A DNA stretch of 27,685 bases from a virus. Positions 1 through 6,642 of the stretch are shown one piece after another. The DNA lies in IMG/VR virus record IMGVR_UViG_3300031576_000244, positions 1 through 27,685 of that record. One strand, given 5' to 3'. The translations under genes were made by a program, and so were the position numbers. The notes under the pieces are model-generated. The model was not told where the DNA came from, did no database searches, and worked only from the letters and a program-made list of their open reading frames with translations. Numbering within the stretch: position 1 is the first letter of the stretch; each line of letters begins with the position of its first letter.

Positions 1-112
1 CGTAATGGACGACGCGAAGAGCGCACGTCTTGCACAGCCAGACACGTCCGATCGCACGATGGCCGATGACCGCCACGATGACGTGCCTCGAACGGTAGAG
101 GTCGATGCTCAT
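1..112 (-). CDS. Hypothetical protein, C-terminus cut by window edge
   Basis: A reading frame opens with ATG at 112 and stays open for 37 residues to the left edge. Its ATG overlaps the stop of the 60-residue gene upstream in an ATGA arrangement, which is the usual junction type in this genome. The visible part (MSIDLYRSRHVIVAVIGHRA and on) holds a CxxC pair near residues 27-30, so it may be a small zinc-binding protein. No family is recognised. It is called mainly from the overlap and from the tight packing of this end; it could be a chance frame. Confidence 0.5.
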   Translation of the reverse strand, partial: MSIDLYRSRHVIVAVIGHRAIGRVWLCKTCALRVVHY

Positions 113-291
113 GCCTCGGCCCGGAGTCGCGCGAGCTTCGCTTCGAGGCGGGCGATCTGCTCCTTGCGCTGGTACTCGCGGATCCTCGCCTTCACGTCCG
201 GCCGCTGCTGGTACTCGCGCTGGTACTCGTGCGCCGCTTCCCACGCTGCGACCGCCTGCTCGGCGGTGATGATCTTCCGTGGTCTACTCAT
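109..291 (-). CDS. Small charged alpha-helical phage protein (60 aa)
   Basis: The start at 291 is chosen because a strong GGGGAGG ribosome site lies 6 bases upstream (298-304); the same frame is open further upstream but the extension is Arg/Pro-rich shadow sequence. The protein begins MSRPRKIITAEQ and is rich in Glu, Arg, Gln and Tyr, with an EYQREYQ segment and a C-terminal heptad-like run ending LEAKLARLRAEA. It is predicted to be all helix with a short coiled coil, as in many small phage proteins of unknown or DNA-binding role. Its ribosome site is complementary to the loop of the hairpin at 342-416, which could control its translation. Function is not known. Confidence 0.7.
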   Translation of the reverse strand: MSRPRKIITAEQAVAAWEAAHEYQREYQQRPDVKARIREYQRKEQIARLEAKLARLRAEA

Positions 292-297
292 TGGGTA

Positions 298-304
298 CCT
301 CCCC
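298..304 (-). promoter_or_regulatory. Strong ribosome binding site, possible pairing partner of upstream hairpin loop
   Basis: On the minus strand this reads GGGGAGG, 6 bases before the ATG at 291. It decides the start of the 60-residue protein. It is exactly complementary over 7 bases to CCUCCCC (380-386) in the loop of the hairpin at 342-416, so the two could pair in the same transcript. The pairing is inference; the two sequences are directly visible. Confidence 0.55.
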
Positions 305-341
305 TTTCCAGTCGCCCCGGCGGCGGACGACTCCACGAGCC

Positions 342-416
342 GTCTTCGGAAGGGCCGACGCACGGATGGCACATAGCCCGGGGAGGGAAGTGCGCCACGT
401 CGGCCCTTCCGAAGAC
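342..416 (-). ncRNA. Perfect 19-bp inverted repeat forming a long hairpin (candidate cis-regulatory RNA)
   Basis: Arms at 342-360 and 398-416 are perfect reverse complements over 19 bases, separated by 37 bases. On the minus-strand RNA the interior can pair again as UGGC(g)CAC with GUGCCA, leaving an apical loop that contains UUCCCUCCCC. The element lies between a small membrane-protein gene (stop at 450) and the 60-residue gene (start at 291). There is no U-tract, so a classical terminator is unlikely. It might be a translation-control hairpin, an RNA-processing site, or a DNA recombination or protein-binding site. Confidence 0.6.
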
Positions 417-449
417 CGTTCGGTGAGCGATACGTTCGTCGGTACCTTC

Positions 450-629
450 CTAGTACGGCGCGTCGAGCGCGGTGATCACGTAGACGAGCACGGCCCATAG
501 GCCGACGATTGCGGGGATCGCCCCGGCGGTATAGCCGAGGCCGTAGCGAATGCCGCGCCACAGGCGGGCGCGGACGCAGCGGTCGCAGTCGCAAGCCGTC
601 AGGCGGTGCGCCTGGAAGCGACGGGTCAT
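450..629 (-). CDS. Small membrane protein with CxCxxC motif (59 aa)
   Basis: ATG at 629 overlaps the stop of the HTH gene (ATGA, 629-626), so the two are probably translationally coupled. The product starts MTRRFQAHRLTACDCDRC, giving a short Arg/Cys-rich N-terminus with C13, C15 and C18. A single hydrophobic span follows from about residue 33 to 53 (YTAGAIPAIVGLWAVLVYVI). The layout suggests a one-pass membrane protein with a small cytoplasmic metal-binding or redox head. No family is recognised. It is coexpressed with the regulator and could be a superinfection or membrane-associated early protein; that is speculation. Confidence 0.65.
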   Translation of the reverse strand: MTRRFQAHRLTACDCDRCVRARLWRGIRYGLGYTAGAIPAIVGLWAVLVYVITALDAPY

Positions 630-820
630 GCAGCACCGTCCGTCATTCGCGCGGCGAAGTACTCGCGTAGCCGGCGCGTCTCATCATCGGTCCCAGGGAC
701 GCCGCGCTCGATGAGCGAGAGCCGCCATGGCTCGATGCCGACCTCCCGCGCCACACGCCGCAGGGAGAGCCGCGGGAAGGACAGTCGCCATGCGCGCCAG
801 CCCGGGGGTGTTCGGTCCAT
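626..820 (-). CDS. Small helix-turn-helix regulator (64 aa)
   Basis: The protein (MDRTPPGWRAWRLSFPRLSL then RRVAREVGIEPWRLSLIERG) contains a helix-turn-helix of XRE/Cro style at about residues 18-40: LSLRRVAREVG is helix 2 and the turn, PWRLSLIERG is the recognition helix ending in the typical SxIERG. The short length fits Cro-like or MerR-less mini-regulators. The ATG at 820 has no Shine-Dalgarno; a -10 box lies exactly 6 bases upstream, so the mRNA is probably leaderless. A near-perfect 20-bp palindrome overlaps that promoter, consistent with autoregulation. It heads a group of small genes running to the left edge. It may control a lysogeny or early/late switch, but no integrase is in view. 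Confidence 0.75.
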   Translation of the reverse strand: MDRTPPGWRAWRLSFPRLSLRRVAREVGIEPWRLSLIERGVPGTDDETRRLREYFAARMTDGAA

Positions 821-826
821 GGCGGT

Positions 827-855
827 ACTGTACTACATGTAGGACAGCCCGTCAA
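827..855 (-). promoter_or_regulatory. Promoter of the HTH gene, predicted leaderless start
   Basis: On the minus strand a -35 box TTGACG (855-850) is followed by a 17-base spacer and a -10 box TACAGT (832-827). Six bases separate the -10 box from the ATG at 820, so transcription should start at or next to the start codon. The -35 matches consensus at 5 of 6 positions and the -10 at 4 of 6. This is the best promoter visible in the window. Confidence 0.6.
828..847. promoter_or_regulatory. 20-bp palindromic operator overlapping the HTH promoter
   Basis: The plus strand reads CTGTACTACATGTAGGACAG, a palindrome of 20 bases with one mismatched pair (832/843) and the perfect 10-base core CTACATGTAG at 833-842. 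It lies 7 bases upstream of the HTH start codon and covers the -10 box and much of the spacer. Position and symmetry fit a dimeric HTH repressor site used for autoregulation. Confidence 0.65.
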
Positions 856-865
856 GCGGGACATG

Positions 866-927
866 CGAAAGCCGCCCCGCCCCGATTGCCGGAGGAGGAG
901 GTCCGGATCGAGACGGGGCGGAGTTCG
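866..927 (-). ncRNA. Long structured hairpin with CCUCCUCC loop in the late/regulatory intergenic region
   Basis: The intergenic region 821-1061 holds a long hairpin. On the minus-strand RNA, 927-924 pairs with 869-866, then 921-907 pairs with 886-872 through 15 continuous pairs, and 906-902 pairs with 893-889, closing an 8-base loop CCUCCUCC (901-894). A CU/CU internal loop and a CA bulge are the only breaks. Two G.U wobbles in the middle (UCU against GGG) form only in the minus-strand RNA; on the plus strand the same bases are a CCC/AGA internal loop. The structure is therefore better as a minus-strand transcript. It sits 10 bases upstream of the HTH -35 box and may be a terminator without a good U-tract or a regulatory RNA. 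The rest of 821-1061 shows no supported gene. Confidence 0.55.
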
Positions 928-1061
928 TAACAGCGGCGCAGGCCGAGGTAGAGTGGAGGCGATGACGAGGACCGGTCGTTGGCCCTGCGCCTTTCTCAGC
1001 AGCTCCTGCCTCGAGGAGCCCACTACCGATAATCTCGGTTATGTAGCGATTAAACGCTCGC

Positions 1062-1529
1062 TCAGCGCAATGAGATCAGCGGGAGTGGTGGACGTCCTTG
1101 CAGTTGCCTGCCGGCCGTCCTCCCATCCTGCTCAAGCGGCAGCGGGCGATCTGGCCCACCGACCAAGTGGCGGACATCTCTACGTCCATGTTCATCAGGC
1201 CGCACCCCGGCGATCGCCTCTTCGATCGAACGCCGTTCGCGGACATGGCCGCTCGAGCGATGAATGAGCCGAGCGATCCGCTTGTGTCCAGGTGGACCCT
1301 CGAGCTCGACCCGGAAGTCATGCGCCCGGCCGCCGAGCCACTCCGGCCAGACCTTCGAGCCGACCGCGTTGCTAACCGACCAGATGTCTGTGTGCTCGCC
1401 ACCCGCTGCCTCGTGCGCCGCGAAGTCGACAAGCCCGAGGGGTATGCCTGTTACATCGAGCTGGACCAACGCATCGAGGGTCGCCACGACGTTACCGGCC
1501 ACGTCATAGGCGAGGAGCGCTCCAATCAT
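1062..1529 (-). CDS. Conserved-looking phage tail-region protein, unknown function (155 aa)
   Basis: Two starts are possible: position 1541 or the ATG four codons later at 1529. The second is preferred because MIGALLAYDVAGNVVATLDAL gives a natural N-terminus. The first 90 residues look folded (VGLVDFAAHEAAGGEHTDIW-like region, then VWPEWLGGRAHDFRVELEGP). The C-terminal third is Arg/Pro/Gly-rich and probably disordered. The gene follows the tail-tip genes and is the last of the late operon before the intergenic hairpin. No catalytic motif is seen; a minor virion or tail-tip role is inferred from position only. Confidence 0.65.
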   Translation of the reverse strand: MIGALLAYDVAGNVVATLDALVQLDVTGIPLGLVDFAAHEAAGGEHTDIWSVSNAVGSKVWPEWLGGRAHDFRVELEGPPGHKRIARLIHRSSGHVRERRSIEEAIAGVRPDEHGRRDVRHLVGGPDRPLPLEQDGRTAGRQLQGRPPLPLISLR

Positions 1530-1837
1530 GATGCCTCGCAAACGATGAGGCCGCCCACAACGGGTGGCCCGTTGATGGGCACGGCCACGATCGCGTGCTC
1601 GCCCAGCCCCAAGGTCGATGAGAACTCGACGGTGAACTGTTTCGCCCAGCCGCGTTCGTGGTAGACCGTTCCATCGACGACGACGAGGACGACGCTGCGG
1701 TTGAAGTCGCCATCCGGAAGCGTTACGTCGGCGTGTACACAGTCGCCCGAGATGTAACCCGCGGTCACCGTTGACGACGAGGCGATCAGAGCGAGCAGGG
1801 CAGTAGTAACAGCGACCGCGCCGACTAGGGCGATCAG
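1526..1837 (-). CDS. Small secreted or membrane-anchored virion-region protein, possible CTG start
   Basis: The conventional start is GTG at 1768, giving 80 residues (MTAGYISGDCVHADVTLPDG). The same frame is open upstream and encodes a hydrophobic stretch LIALVGAVAVTTALLALIAS that resembles a signal peptide or membrane anchor. The only plausible start that includes it is CTG at 1837-1835, which overlaps the upstream stop as CTGA, parallel to the ATGA, GTGA and TTGA overlaps elsewhere. The longer form has 103 residues. The mature part is beta-rich (FNRSVVLVVVDGTVYHERGW) and looks like a small beta-sandwich. No family is recognised. If CTG is not used, the start is GTG 1768. Confidence 0.55.
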   Translation of the reverse strand: MIALVGAVAVTTALLALIASSSTVTAGYISGDCVHADVTLPDGDFNRSVVLVVVDGTVYHERGWAKQFTVEFSSTLGLGEHAIVAVPINGPPVVGGLIVCEAS

Positions 1838-3456
1838 ATCGCGGTCTCGGCTAGGACGTAGTAGCGCTGTGATGCTGATCCTCCGGGGCTGGCGAGCATA
1901 GAGGCCACATCCAGGGCGATGACAACGTTGCCTGGACTGGCGCTGAGTTTGACGTATGACGATGCCCGCCAGTTCATGTGACCGCTAGCCAAGACGACCG
2001 CCATATCGGCATCGACACCGCGCTTCAGTGTAACGGAGGTATCGTCGGCGGTCGTGTAGAGGCACTGCGGTGGGGTCGTGTATGAACCTAGACCAGAGAG
2101 CGTCGTCTCCACACTGTCGCCAAGGCCGGCGGCTGGGAACGCGACGGTCTGGGTCCCCGTGGCCAGGATCTTGAACATGTTGCTGGTGCCGTCGATGATG
2201 ACCGTCGCACCATCGCTGCTCACCACCTTGAGCCCGTAATCGCTCGCGCCGATCTTGCCGAGCGTGACTCGTTCAACGCCGGTCGTGTCCTTAACGACTA
2301 GGGCCGCGCCGGGAACCGTGTCGCCCGCAGAAGAGAGCAGCTCCGACGCGATTGTCGTCGGCGTTACCGAAGCGCCCGGCGACGTGGCGAAATCCGAATC
2401 GCGACCGCGAACGGACCCGAGCTCGACCTCATAGCGGCGGGTCCCGGTGCCTTTCGTGAAGCGCGTCGTGACCCGCGCCAGCCGGAGCGACACTGCGGCG
2501 AGGTCGTTCTGCGCGTCGGTGACGGTGACGTTCTGGCCGGCGCGCCAGCCGTCATTCGGCTCCTCGGTGCTGAACGTCGCGCGGGTCCGAGGATTGGCAA
2601 CGCGGCCGAAATAGAGACGCGCGATCGACTGTGCCTTCGCCGCAGTCTCGGCTGTCGGCGCGTCGAGGAAGCCCTCCACCGGCCCGTATGTGCCGACCGA
2701 TGCGTCGTCCTGATAGAAGCCGGAACCAGCCGAGGTCGCGCCGCGGACATAAACCCGGTTGACGATCGTTGCGTCGCGCTCGACGCGCAGGTCGTCGGGC
2801 GCGATGTTCCCGCCACCGGGCGCGAGCGCGACGTTGATATTGAACGGCGCCGGGTTCGTCTCGCTGCCCGCGAACCAGTGCAGCTTGCCGAGCGGATCGA
2901 CGGCGAAGCGCACCGTCGAGCCGGCGTGCCCGGCGGTCTGGCGAAGCGCCTGACGGAGCGTGAGGTTGATGAGATCGTCTGCCGCGACCGAGGCGTTCGT
3001 CTGCGTCACGAATACCGGATCACCCGACAGGGGCGCCCGGGCGTACTTGCCCCAGAGATAGAGGACACGCGCCCGGTCGCTCTCGGCCGGGCGCGTCTCG
3101 CGAATGACGACAACCTCGTCAAGCTGGCGACTGACCGACTTCGCGGCGACGTCGATCCAGCGCCCGGTCGCGGTCGGGTCATACGCACGTGTCGTCACCC
3201 GGCCGAGGAAGACCTGATCGTCACCTTCCTGCTCGTAGACCGTAACGATCGAGCGTTCGGTGATCGTGAGCGTATTCGTCGGGTCCCACAGGCGGGCCGT
3301 GAAGTCGCCCGGCTCGTCATCGCCGTTATCCTGGAATTCGATCGAGTAGAGTTCGGCCAGTGTCGGCGCGACCTCGAGACCGCCGATCGTGATCGAATAG
3401 GGGTAGACCGTTGTCCCGAACAGTCCCGTCAGGAGCGAGACAGCGAGCCCGGGCAT
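1834..3456 (-). CDS. Tail-tip / baseplate hub-like structural protein (540 aa)
   Basis: The start is set at ATG 3456 (MPGLAVSLLTGLFGTTVYPY); the frame is open further upstream but overlaps the preceding gene with Arg/Pro-rich shadow sequence. Residues 20-230 have the look of a tail-hub domain (ITIGGLEVAPTLAELYSIEF, FTARLWDPTN, VFLGRVTTRAYDP). A central region (RATFSTEEPNDGWRAGQNVT) resembles the repeated beta-domain of siphovirus minor tail proteins. From about residue 390 the sequence becomes beta-rich and Thr/Ser-rich (VTLGKIGASDYGLKVVSSDG), as in receptor-binding or fibre-linking ends. It lies two genes after the tape measure, where distal tail genes are expected. Assignment as tail tip is from position and composition, not from a certain family match. 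Confidence 0.7.
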   Translation of the reverse strand: MPGLAVSLLTGLFGTTVYPYSITIGGLEVAPTLAELYSIEFQDNGDDEPGDFTARLWDPTNTLTITERSIVTVYEQEGDDQVFLGRVTTRAYDPTATGRWIDVAAKSVSRQLDEVVVIRETRPAESDRARVLYLWGKYARAPLSGDPVFVTQTNASVAADDLINLTLRQALRQTAGHAGSTVRFAVDPLGKLHWFAGSETNPAPFNINVALAPGGGNIAPDDLRVERDATIVNRVYVRGATSAGSGFYQDDASVGTYGPVEGFLDAPTAETAAKAQSIARLYFGRVANPRTRATFSTEEPNDGWRAGQNVTVTDAQNDLAAVSLRLARVTTRFTKGTGTRRYEVELGSVRGRDSDFATSPGASVTPTTIASELLSSAGDTVPGAALVVKDTTGVERVTLGKIGASDYGLKVVSSDGATVIIDGTSNMFKILATGTQTVAFPAAGLGDSVETTLSGLGSYTTPPQCLYTTADDTSVTLKRGVDADMAVVLASGHMNWRASSYVKLSASPGNVVIALDVASMLASPGGSASQRYYVLAETAI

Positions 3457-3463
3457 CGGCGGG

Positions 3464-4087
3464 TTAGAAGTTCGCTTCGGAGAACACCGCGTGGACCACG
3501 ACCGAGGCACCGGCGATGGCAGACAGGTTCTTGAGGGCGATCCCGTTCGAGGGGCCGGCGGCGATGCGCGGCATCTTCGAGCGCAACGACCAGTCCCACG
3601 TCTGGTCGTACTGCACGGGCGCGAGCCCATTGCCCGAGGTCGGCACAATCTGGATAAACTGGACGGTCACGCTGTCGAGCTGCGAGCCCTCCGTGCCCTT
3701 GGCGGTCGGGAGCGTCATCGCCGTCGCGCCCGACGCCGGATCCGTCGTGTCGTGCGGCACTGGCGTGACGGCAGAACCGCCCGTGCCGGCGGTCGTCAGC
3801 CGGAGGAGCGTCCAGCGCATGATCGCGGCCGTCGTCGCAAGGCCCGACTGGACAATCCGGAGCCGCCGCAGATATACGGTCAGCGACGAGCCAGCCATGA
3901 TCTGCATGACATGGTCGTTCGCCGTCGCCACCGACGGGCTGGCGATCGTCACGGCATACGTCGCGAGATACGCCTCAGCATCCAGGTGGACCTCGCGGTG
4001 CACCGTGTCGGGACCGATGACCTCGGTGACCGTATGCAGCTTGGTCGCACCGCCCTGTGTGACTTGGACGAAAGTCGAGGTTGCCAT
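3464..4087 (-). CDS. Predicted virion structural protein (207 aa)
   Basis: The ATG at 4087 gives MATSTFVQVTQGGATKLHTV. The sequence is beta-rich with many Thr, Val and Ala residues, has no hydrophobic anchor and has no catalytic motif. A segment QSGLATTAAIMRWTLLRLTT is followed by VQFIQIVPTSGNGLAPVQYD. Such proteins, seen next to distal tail genes, usually form part of the tail tip or a decoration on it. The gene starts 6 bases after the stop of the upstream gene and ends 7 bases before the hub-like gene, so it is inside the tail operon. The specific role is not recognised. Confidence 0.65.
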   Translation of the reverse strand: MATSTFVQVTQGGATKLHTVTEVIGPDTVHREVHLDAEAYLATYAVTIASPSVATANDHVMQIMAGSSLTVYLRRLRIVQSGLATTAAIMRWTLLRLTTAGTGGSAVTPVPHDTTDPASGATAMTLPTAKGTEGSQLDSVTVQFIQIVPTSGNGLAPVQYDQTWDWSLRSKMPRIAAGPSNGIALKNLSAIAGASVVVHAVFSEANF

Positions 4088-4093
4088 CGCGGC

Positions 4094-4564
4094 TTACTCC
4101 GATCGTCCGCAGGCGACTAGACAGCCGGCGTGGCAGGGCCGGTCCTCGGTCGCTAGCGGAAACGTCAGGGACCCGCAGGCGAGGAAGCCGAACGCCAGCG
4201 TCGGATCATCGCCGGCGACGAGGGCGCGGCCACAATCTGGACAGAGCAGCGCGCCGGGAATGCTCACCGCCCGCTCGACCTCCCAATAGGGCACGTCGCC
4301 GTCGTGCCCGGCCGGCTCGTCATCGGCCACGCCGAAGCGTCCGGGATCGAAGGTTCGGACGACCTCGCTGCGCATCGACGGCGGAGCATGGACCGGGTGC
4401 GGCGCCGTGCCCGACAGGGCGTCGAGGCGCAACAGCTCGGCGCCGATGACGGCCGCCAGGTGTTCCTGCTCGCGCTGCGACAGCTCGCGCTTGAACGTCC
4501 CAATCAGGGCGCCCGACTCGACGATGATCTCGATCTGGTCTATCTCATCCATTCCAGCCCTCAC
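4094..4564 (-). CDS. Tail-region protein with C-terminal Cys/His zinc-ribbon-like segment (156 aa)
   Basis: GTG at 4564 overlaps the tape-measure stop (GTGA, 4564-4561); an ATG four codons on (4552) is the alternative. The N-terminus (MDEIDQIEIIVESGALIGTF) resembles small tail-chaperone-like or helix/strand mixtures. The C-terminal third carries CPDCGRALVAGDD followed by ACG, then CHAGCLVACG, which gives several Cys and one His that could bind zinc. It is placed directly after the tape measure, where distal tail or baseplate factors are usual. No family is recognised. Confidence 0.6.
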   Translation of the reverse strand: MRAGMDEIDQIEIIVESGALIGTFKRELSQREQEHLAAVIGAELLRLDALSGTAPHPVHAPPSMRSEVVRTFDPGRFGVADDEPAGHDGDVPYWEVERAVSIPGALLCPDCGRALVAGDDPTLAFGFLACGSLTFPLATEDRPCHAGCLVACGRSE

Positions 4565-6339
4565 GACGGGGCCGCGCGGCGGCTGTAATAGAGATGCTCG
4601 TCGACGACGCGCGCGATCTCGCGGCCGTCGAGGATGAGCGCGATCTCGACGGGCTGGCCGGGCTGGGCAGCCCAGCCGACGTTGGCTGCGGTCCCCGCCG
4701 TGACCTGCGGAACGATCCGGCCCGTCACCTCGGGGACAAAGAGCTCGGGACCTCTCTCACCGACGATGTACGGCCGATCAGCCGTGGCAGGCCCGCCGTG
4801 CTGGCGGGCGACTGGCGGCCCGGAGATCGAGACGAGCGCCTGGTCGATACGGTCGATGTAGTCCTTGATGAACGTCACGGGTGCCACGGTGGCCGCTATG
4901 AGCGCGGCCGCCTTGAGATGATTCAGATAGGCGACGAGCTTCGGGTCAGCGTTCTCGAGAGCCGTCTGCTGCTTCGTGATCCAGGTGTAGAACGCCTTGG
5001 GGCCCTCCTCCCGAGCGAGTTGCGCCTGGAGTTCGAGGACCCGTGCGCGGGCCTGCGCGACCTCGCCCCGCCAGATCGCGACGTCCTGCGCCTTCCTGGT
5101 CTCCGGACCGGCCTTCAGCGTCTCGGCGAGATCCTTCTGCGCCCGCGCCAGGTCGCCCGCCAGGATCTCGGTGCCGTAAATCTCAGCCGACAGGCCGCCA
5201 AGGGCTGTATCGAGCTTCTCCGTGGCCGCGCGGACCATGTCCATCGTCCGTACAACATCGTCCTCGGCGACCTTCGCGAGGTCCTCCATCGCCGGGATCA
5301 CATCGTCCTTGACCAGCTCGGCCTGATGCTTCCACGACTCGATCGTGCGGCCGCTCTGGCGCTCGAACAGCAGAAGCGTCGCGGCCTGCACGTCAGCCGC
5401 GCCAGCTTGCGATCTCGTATGTGCCTCGGCGATCAGCCGGAGATCGGCGGTCGTGCGCTGCGCGAGACGGACGCGCGCCTCGGCGAACGCAACCTCGTTT
5501 CTGAACTGCTCGTCGAGAACGAAGGCAAAGCCCGTGGCGGCGGTCTCGGCGTAGCCGATGAGATGCTGGCCCAGGCGTGCCTGAGCGTTCTCGATGATGG
5601 CGTTGTTGCGACGCTGCTGATTAGCCAGCGAGGTCGAGGTCCTGGCGAAGTCGCCCTGGGCGTCCTGCGTCTCTTCGAGGATGAGCTGGTAGCGAGCCAG
5701 CACCTTCGCACCCTCGGACAGCTCGCCATGCGCATCGGCGAGGCCAAGTTGCATGGCCTTCGCCTTGACCTTCGCCTCGGTCAGGAAGACGCCGACGCGG
5801 CGCAGCGGCTCGGACTCGCCGGACAAACCGGCCCGGAGCTTGTCGAGCGTCTCGGTCGGGTCGAGGTTATTGAACGACGCGAGATCCGCAGCGAGCGTGA
5901 CCATCCGTTTCGACATGGCGGCCGCAGCAGCATCGGACTGGCCGGCGCCGGTAAAGAACTGGCCGAACGCGCCGGCAGCTTCGAGAGCGGCCCGCTTCGA
6001 GAGCCCGAGCGCAAGGGCGGCGCGATCACCGAACCGCTGGACACCGGCGGCCGCGCTGCCGAAGACGACGTTGCTCTTGTTGACCTGCTCGTTGAGGTTC
6101 GAGGCGGCCGTCGTCATGTCACCGAGCATCGGCGCGACGAAGGCAAGCCCCGCACCGGCTACGCCTAGACCCAGGAGCGCGAGCTTCGCCGGGCCTGCCG
6201 AGCGTGCGAAACCCGATAGGCCGCCGCCCGCCTTCTGGGCGTCACGCTCCAGCCCGCGGATGTCACCGCGGACCTGCGCGAATTCCCTGGAGGCGAGGTT
6301 CTTGGCATCGAGGAGGAACGTGACGCGCGGGTCGGGCAC
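4561..6339 (-). CDS. Tail tape measure protein (592 aa)
   Basis: The protein sets tail length and is threaded through the tail tube. It starts MPDPRVTFLLDAKNLASREF, typical for short tape measures, then a coiled-coil segment, then a hydrophobic span at about residues 52-75 (KLALLGLGVAGAGLAFVAPM). A long Ala/Glu/Arg-rich helical region occupies the middle, with a TaqMan-like phage pattern DLASFNNLDPTETLDKLRAG. The C-terminus has the common tape-measure ending RPYIVGERGPELFVPEVTGR. At roughly 0.15 nm per residue the tail would be near 90 nm; that figure is an estimate from known scaling. The gene directly follows the tail chaperone pair, as expected. Confidence 0.9.
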   Translation of the reverse strand: MPDPRVTFLLDAKNLASREFAQVRGDIRGLERDAQKAGGGLSGFARSAGPAKLALLGLGVAGAGLAFVAPMLGDMTTAASNLNEQVNKSNVVFGSAAAGVQRFGDRAALALGLSKRAALEAAGAFGQFFTGAGQSDAAAAAMSKRMVTLAADLASFNNLDPTETLDKLRAGLSGESEPLRRVGVFLTEAKVKAKAMQLGLADAHGELSEGAKVLARYQLILEETQDAQGDFARTSTSLANQQRRNNAIIENAQARLGQHLIGYAETAATGFAFVLDEQFRNEVAFAEARVRLAQRTTADLRLIAEAHTRSQAGAADVQAATLLLFERQSGRTIESWKHQAELVKDDVIPAMEDLAKVAEDDVVRTMDMVRAATEKLDTALGGLSAEIYGTEILAGDLARAQKDLAETLKAGPETRKAQDVAIWRGEVAQARARVLELQAQLAREEGPKAFYTWITKQQTALENADPKLVAYLNHLKAAALIAATVAPVTFIKDYIDRIDQALVSISGPPVARQHGGPATADRPYIVGERGPELFVPEVTGRIVPQVTAGTAANVGWAAQPGQPVEIALILDGREIARVVDEHLYYSRRAAPS

Positions 6340-6351
6340 GGACTCCTCCTG

Positions 6352-6642
6352 TCAGCGGCGTCGCATGGGCCGAGCGCCGGGAACACCGCGCTGCCTCGAA
6401 CTGGCGGCGTCGACTTCGAGCTGCTGAAAGATCATCCCGCGGCGCACCCAGCGCGCGATCTCGGGATCATCGCTGTCGAGGACCCACGGTGGAACGTTCC
6501 AGCGTTGCGCGAGGTGGTCGAGCGCATACTCGATCGGCACTGTGGCCTTCGTCTCGGGGCTGATGGCTAGACGGCCGAGGGCTCCGGCGAGCTCTCGGCG
6601 GATGCCGGGGGGAGCGCCTCCTCCAGAGAGGCTCGCTGCCAC
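6352..6642 (-). CDS. Tail assembly chaperone, -1 frameshift extension (gpT-like part)
   Basis: This frame overlaps the end of the upstream chaperone gene and is in the -1 frame relative to it. The informative part starts at GIRRELAGALGRLAISPETK and continues with EYALDHLAQRWNVPPWVLDS, DDPEIARWVRRGMIFQQLEV, a pattern seen in the second part of siphovirus tail chaperones. It has an own possible start at 6642, but expression by frameshifting at 6612-6606 is more likely. The fused product would have about 174 residues: 90 from the first frame and 84 from this one. It ends 12 bases before the tape measure start. Confidence 0.75.
   Translation of the reverse strand: MAASLSGGGAPPGIRRELAGALGRLAISPETKATVPIEYALDHLAQRWNVPPWVLDSDDPEIARWVRRGMIFQQLEVDAASSRQRGVPGARPMRRR

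Noticed and set aside
643-1023. Minus-strand frame of 126 codons across the regulatory intergenic region
   Set aside because: It overlaps the HTH gene in another frame, runs through the promoter, operator and hairpin, and its sequence is low-complexity Arg/Pro/Ser; the regulatory reading explains the region better.
1002-1039. Small inverted repeats (GCTCCT/AGGAGC and ACCGA/TCGGT) as terminators after the 155-residue gene
   Set aside because: Stems of 5-6 bp without a T-tract are too weak; kept only as a general note on the intergenic region.
4594-6168. Plus-strand open frame of 524 codons opposite the tape measure
   Set aside because: Shadow of the tape measure in a GC-rich genome; no start signal and no recognisable family.
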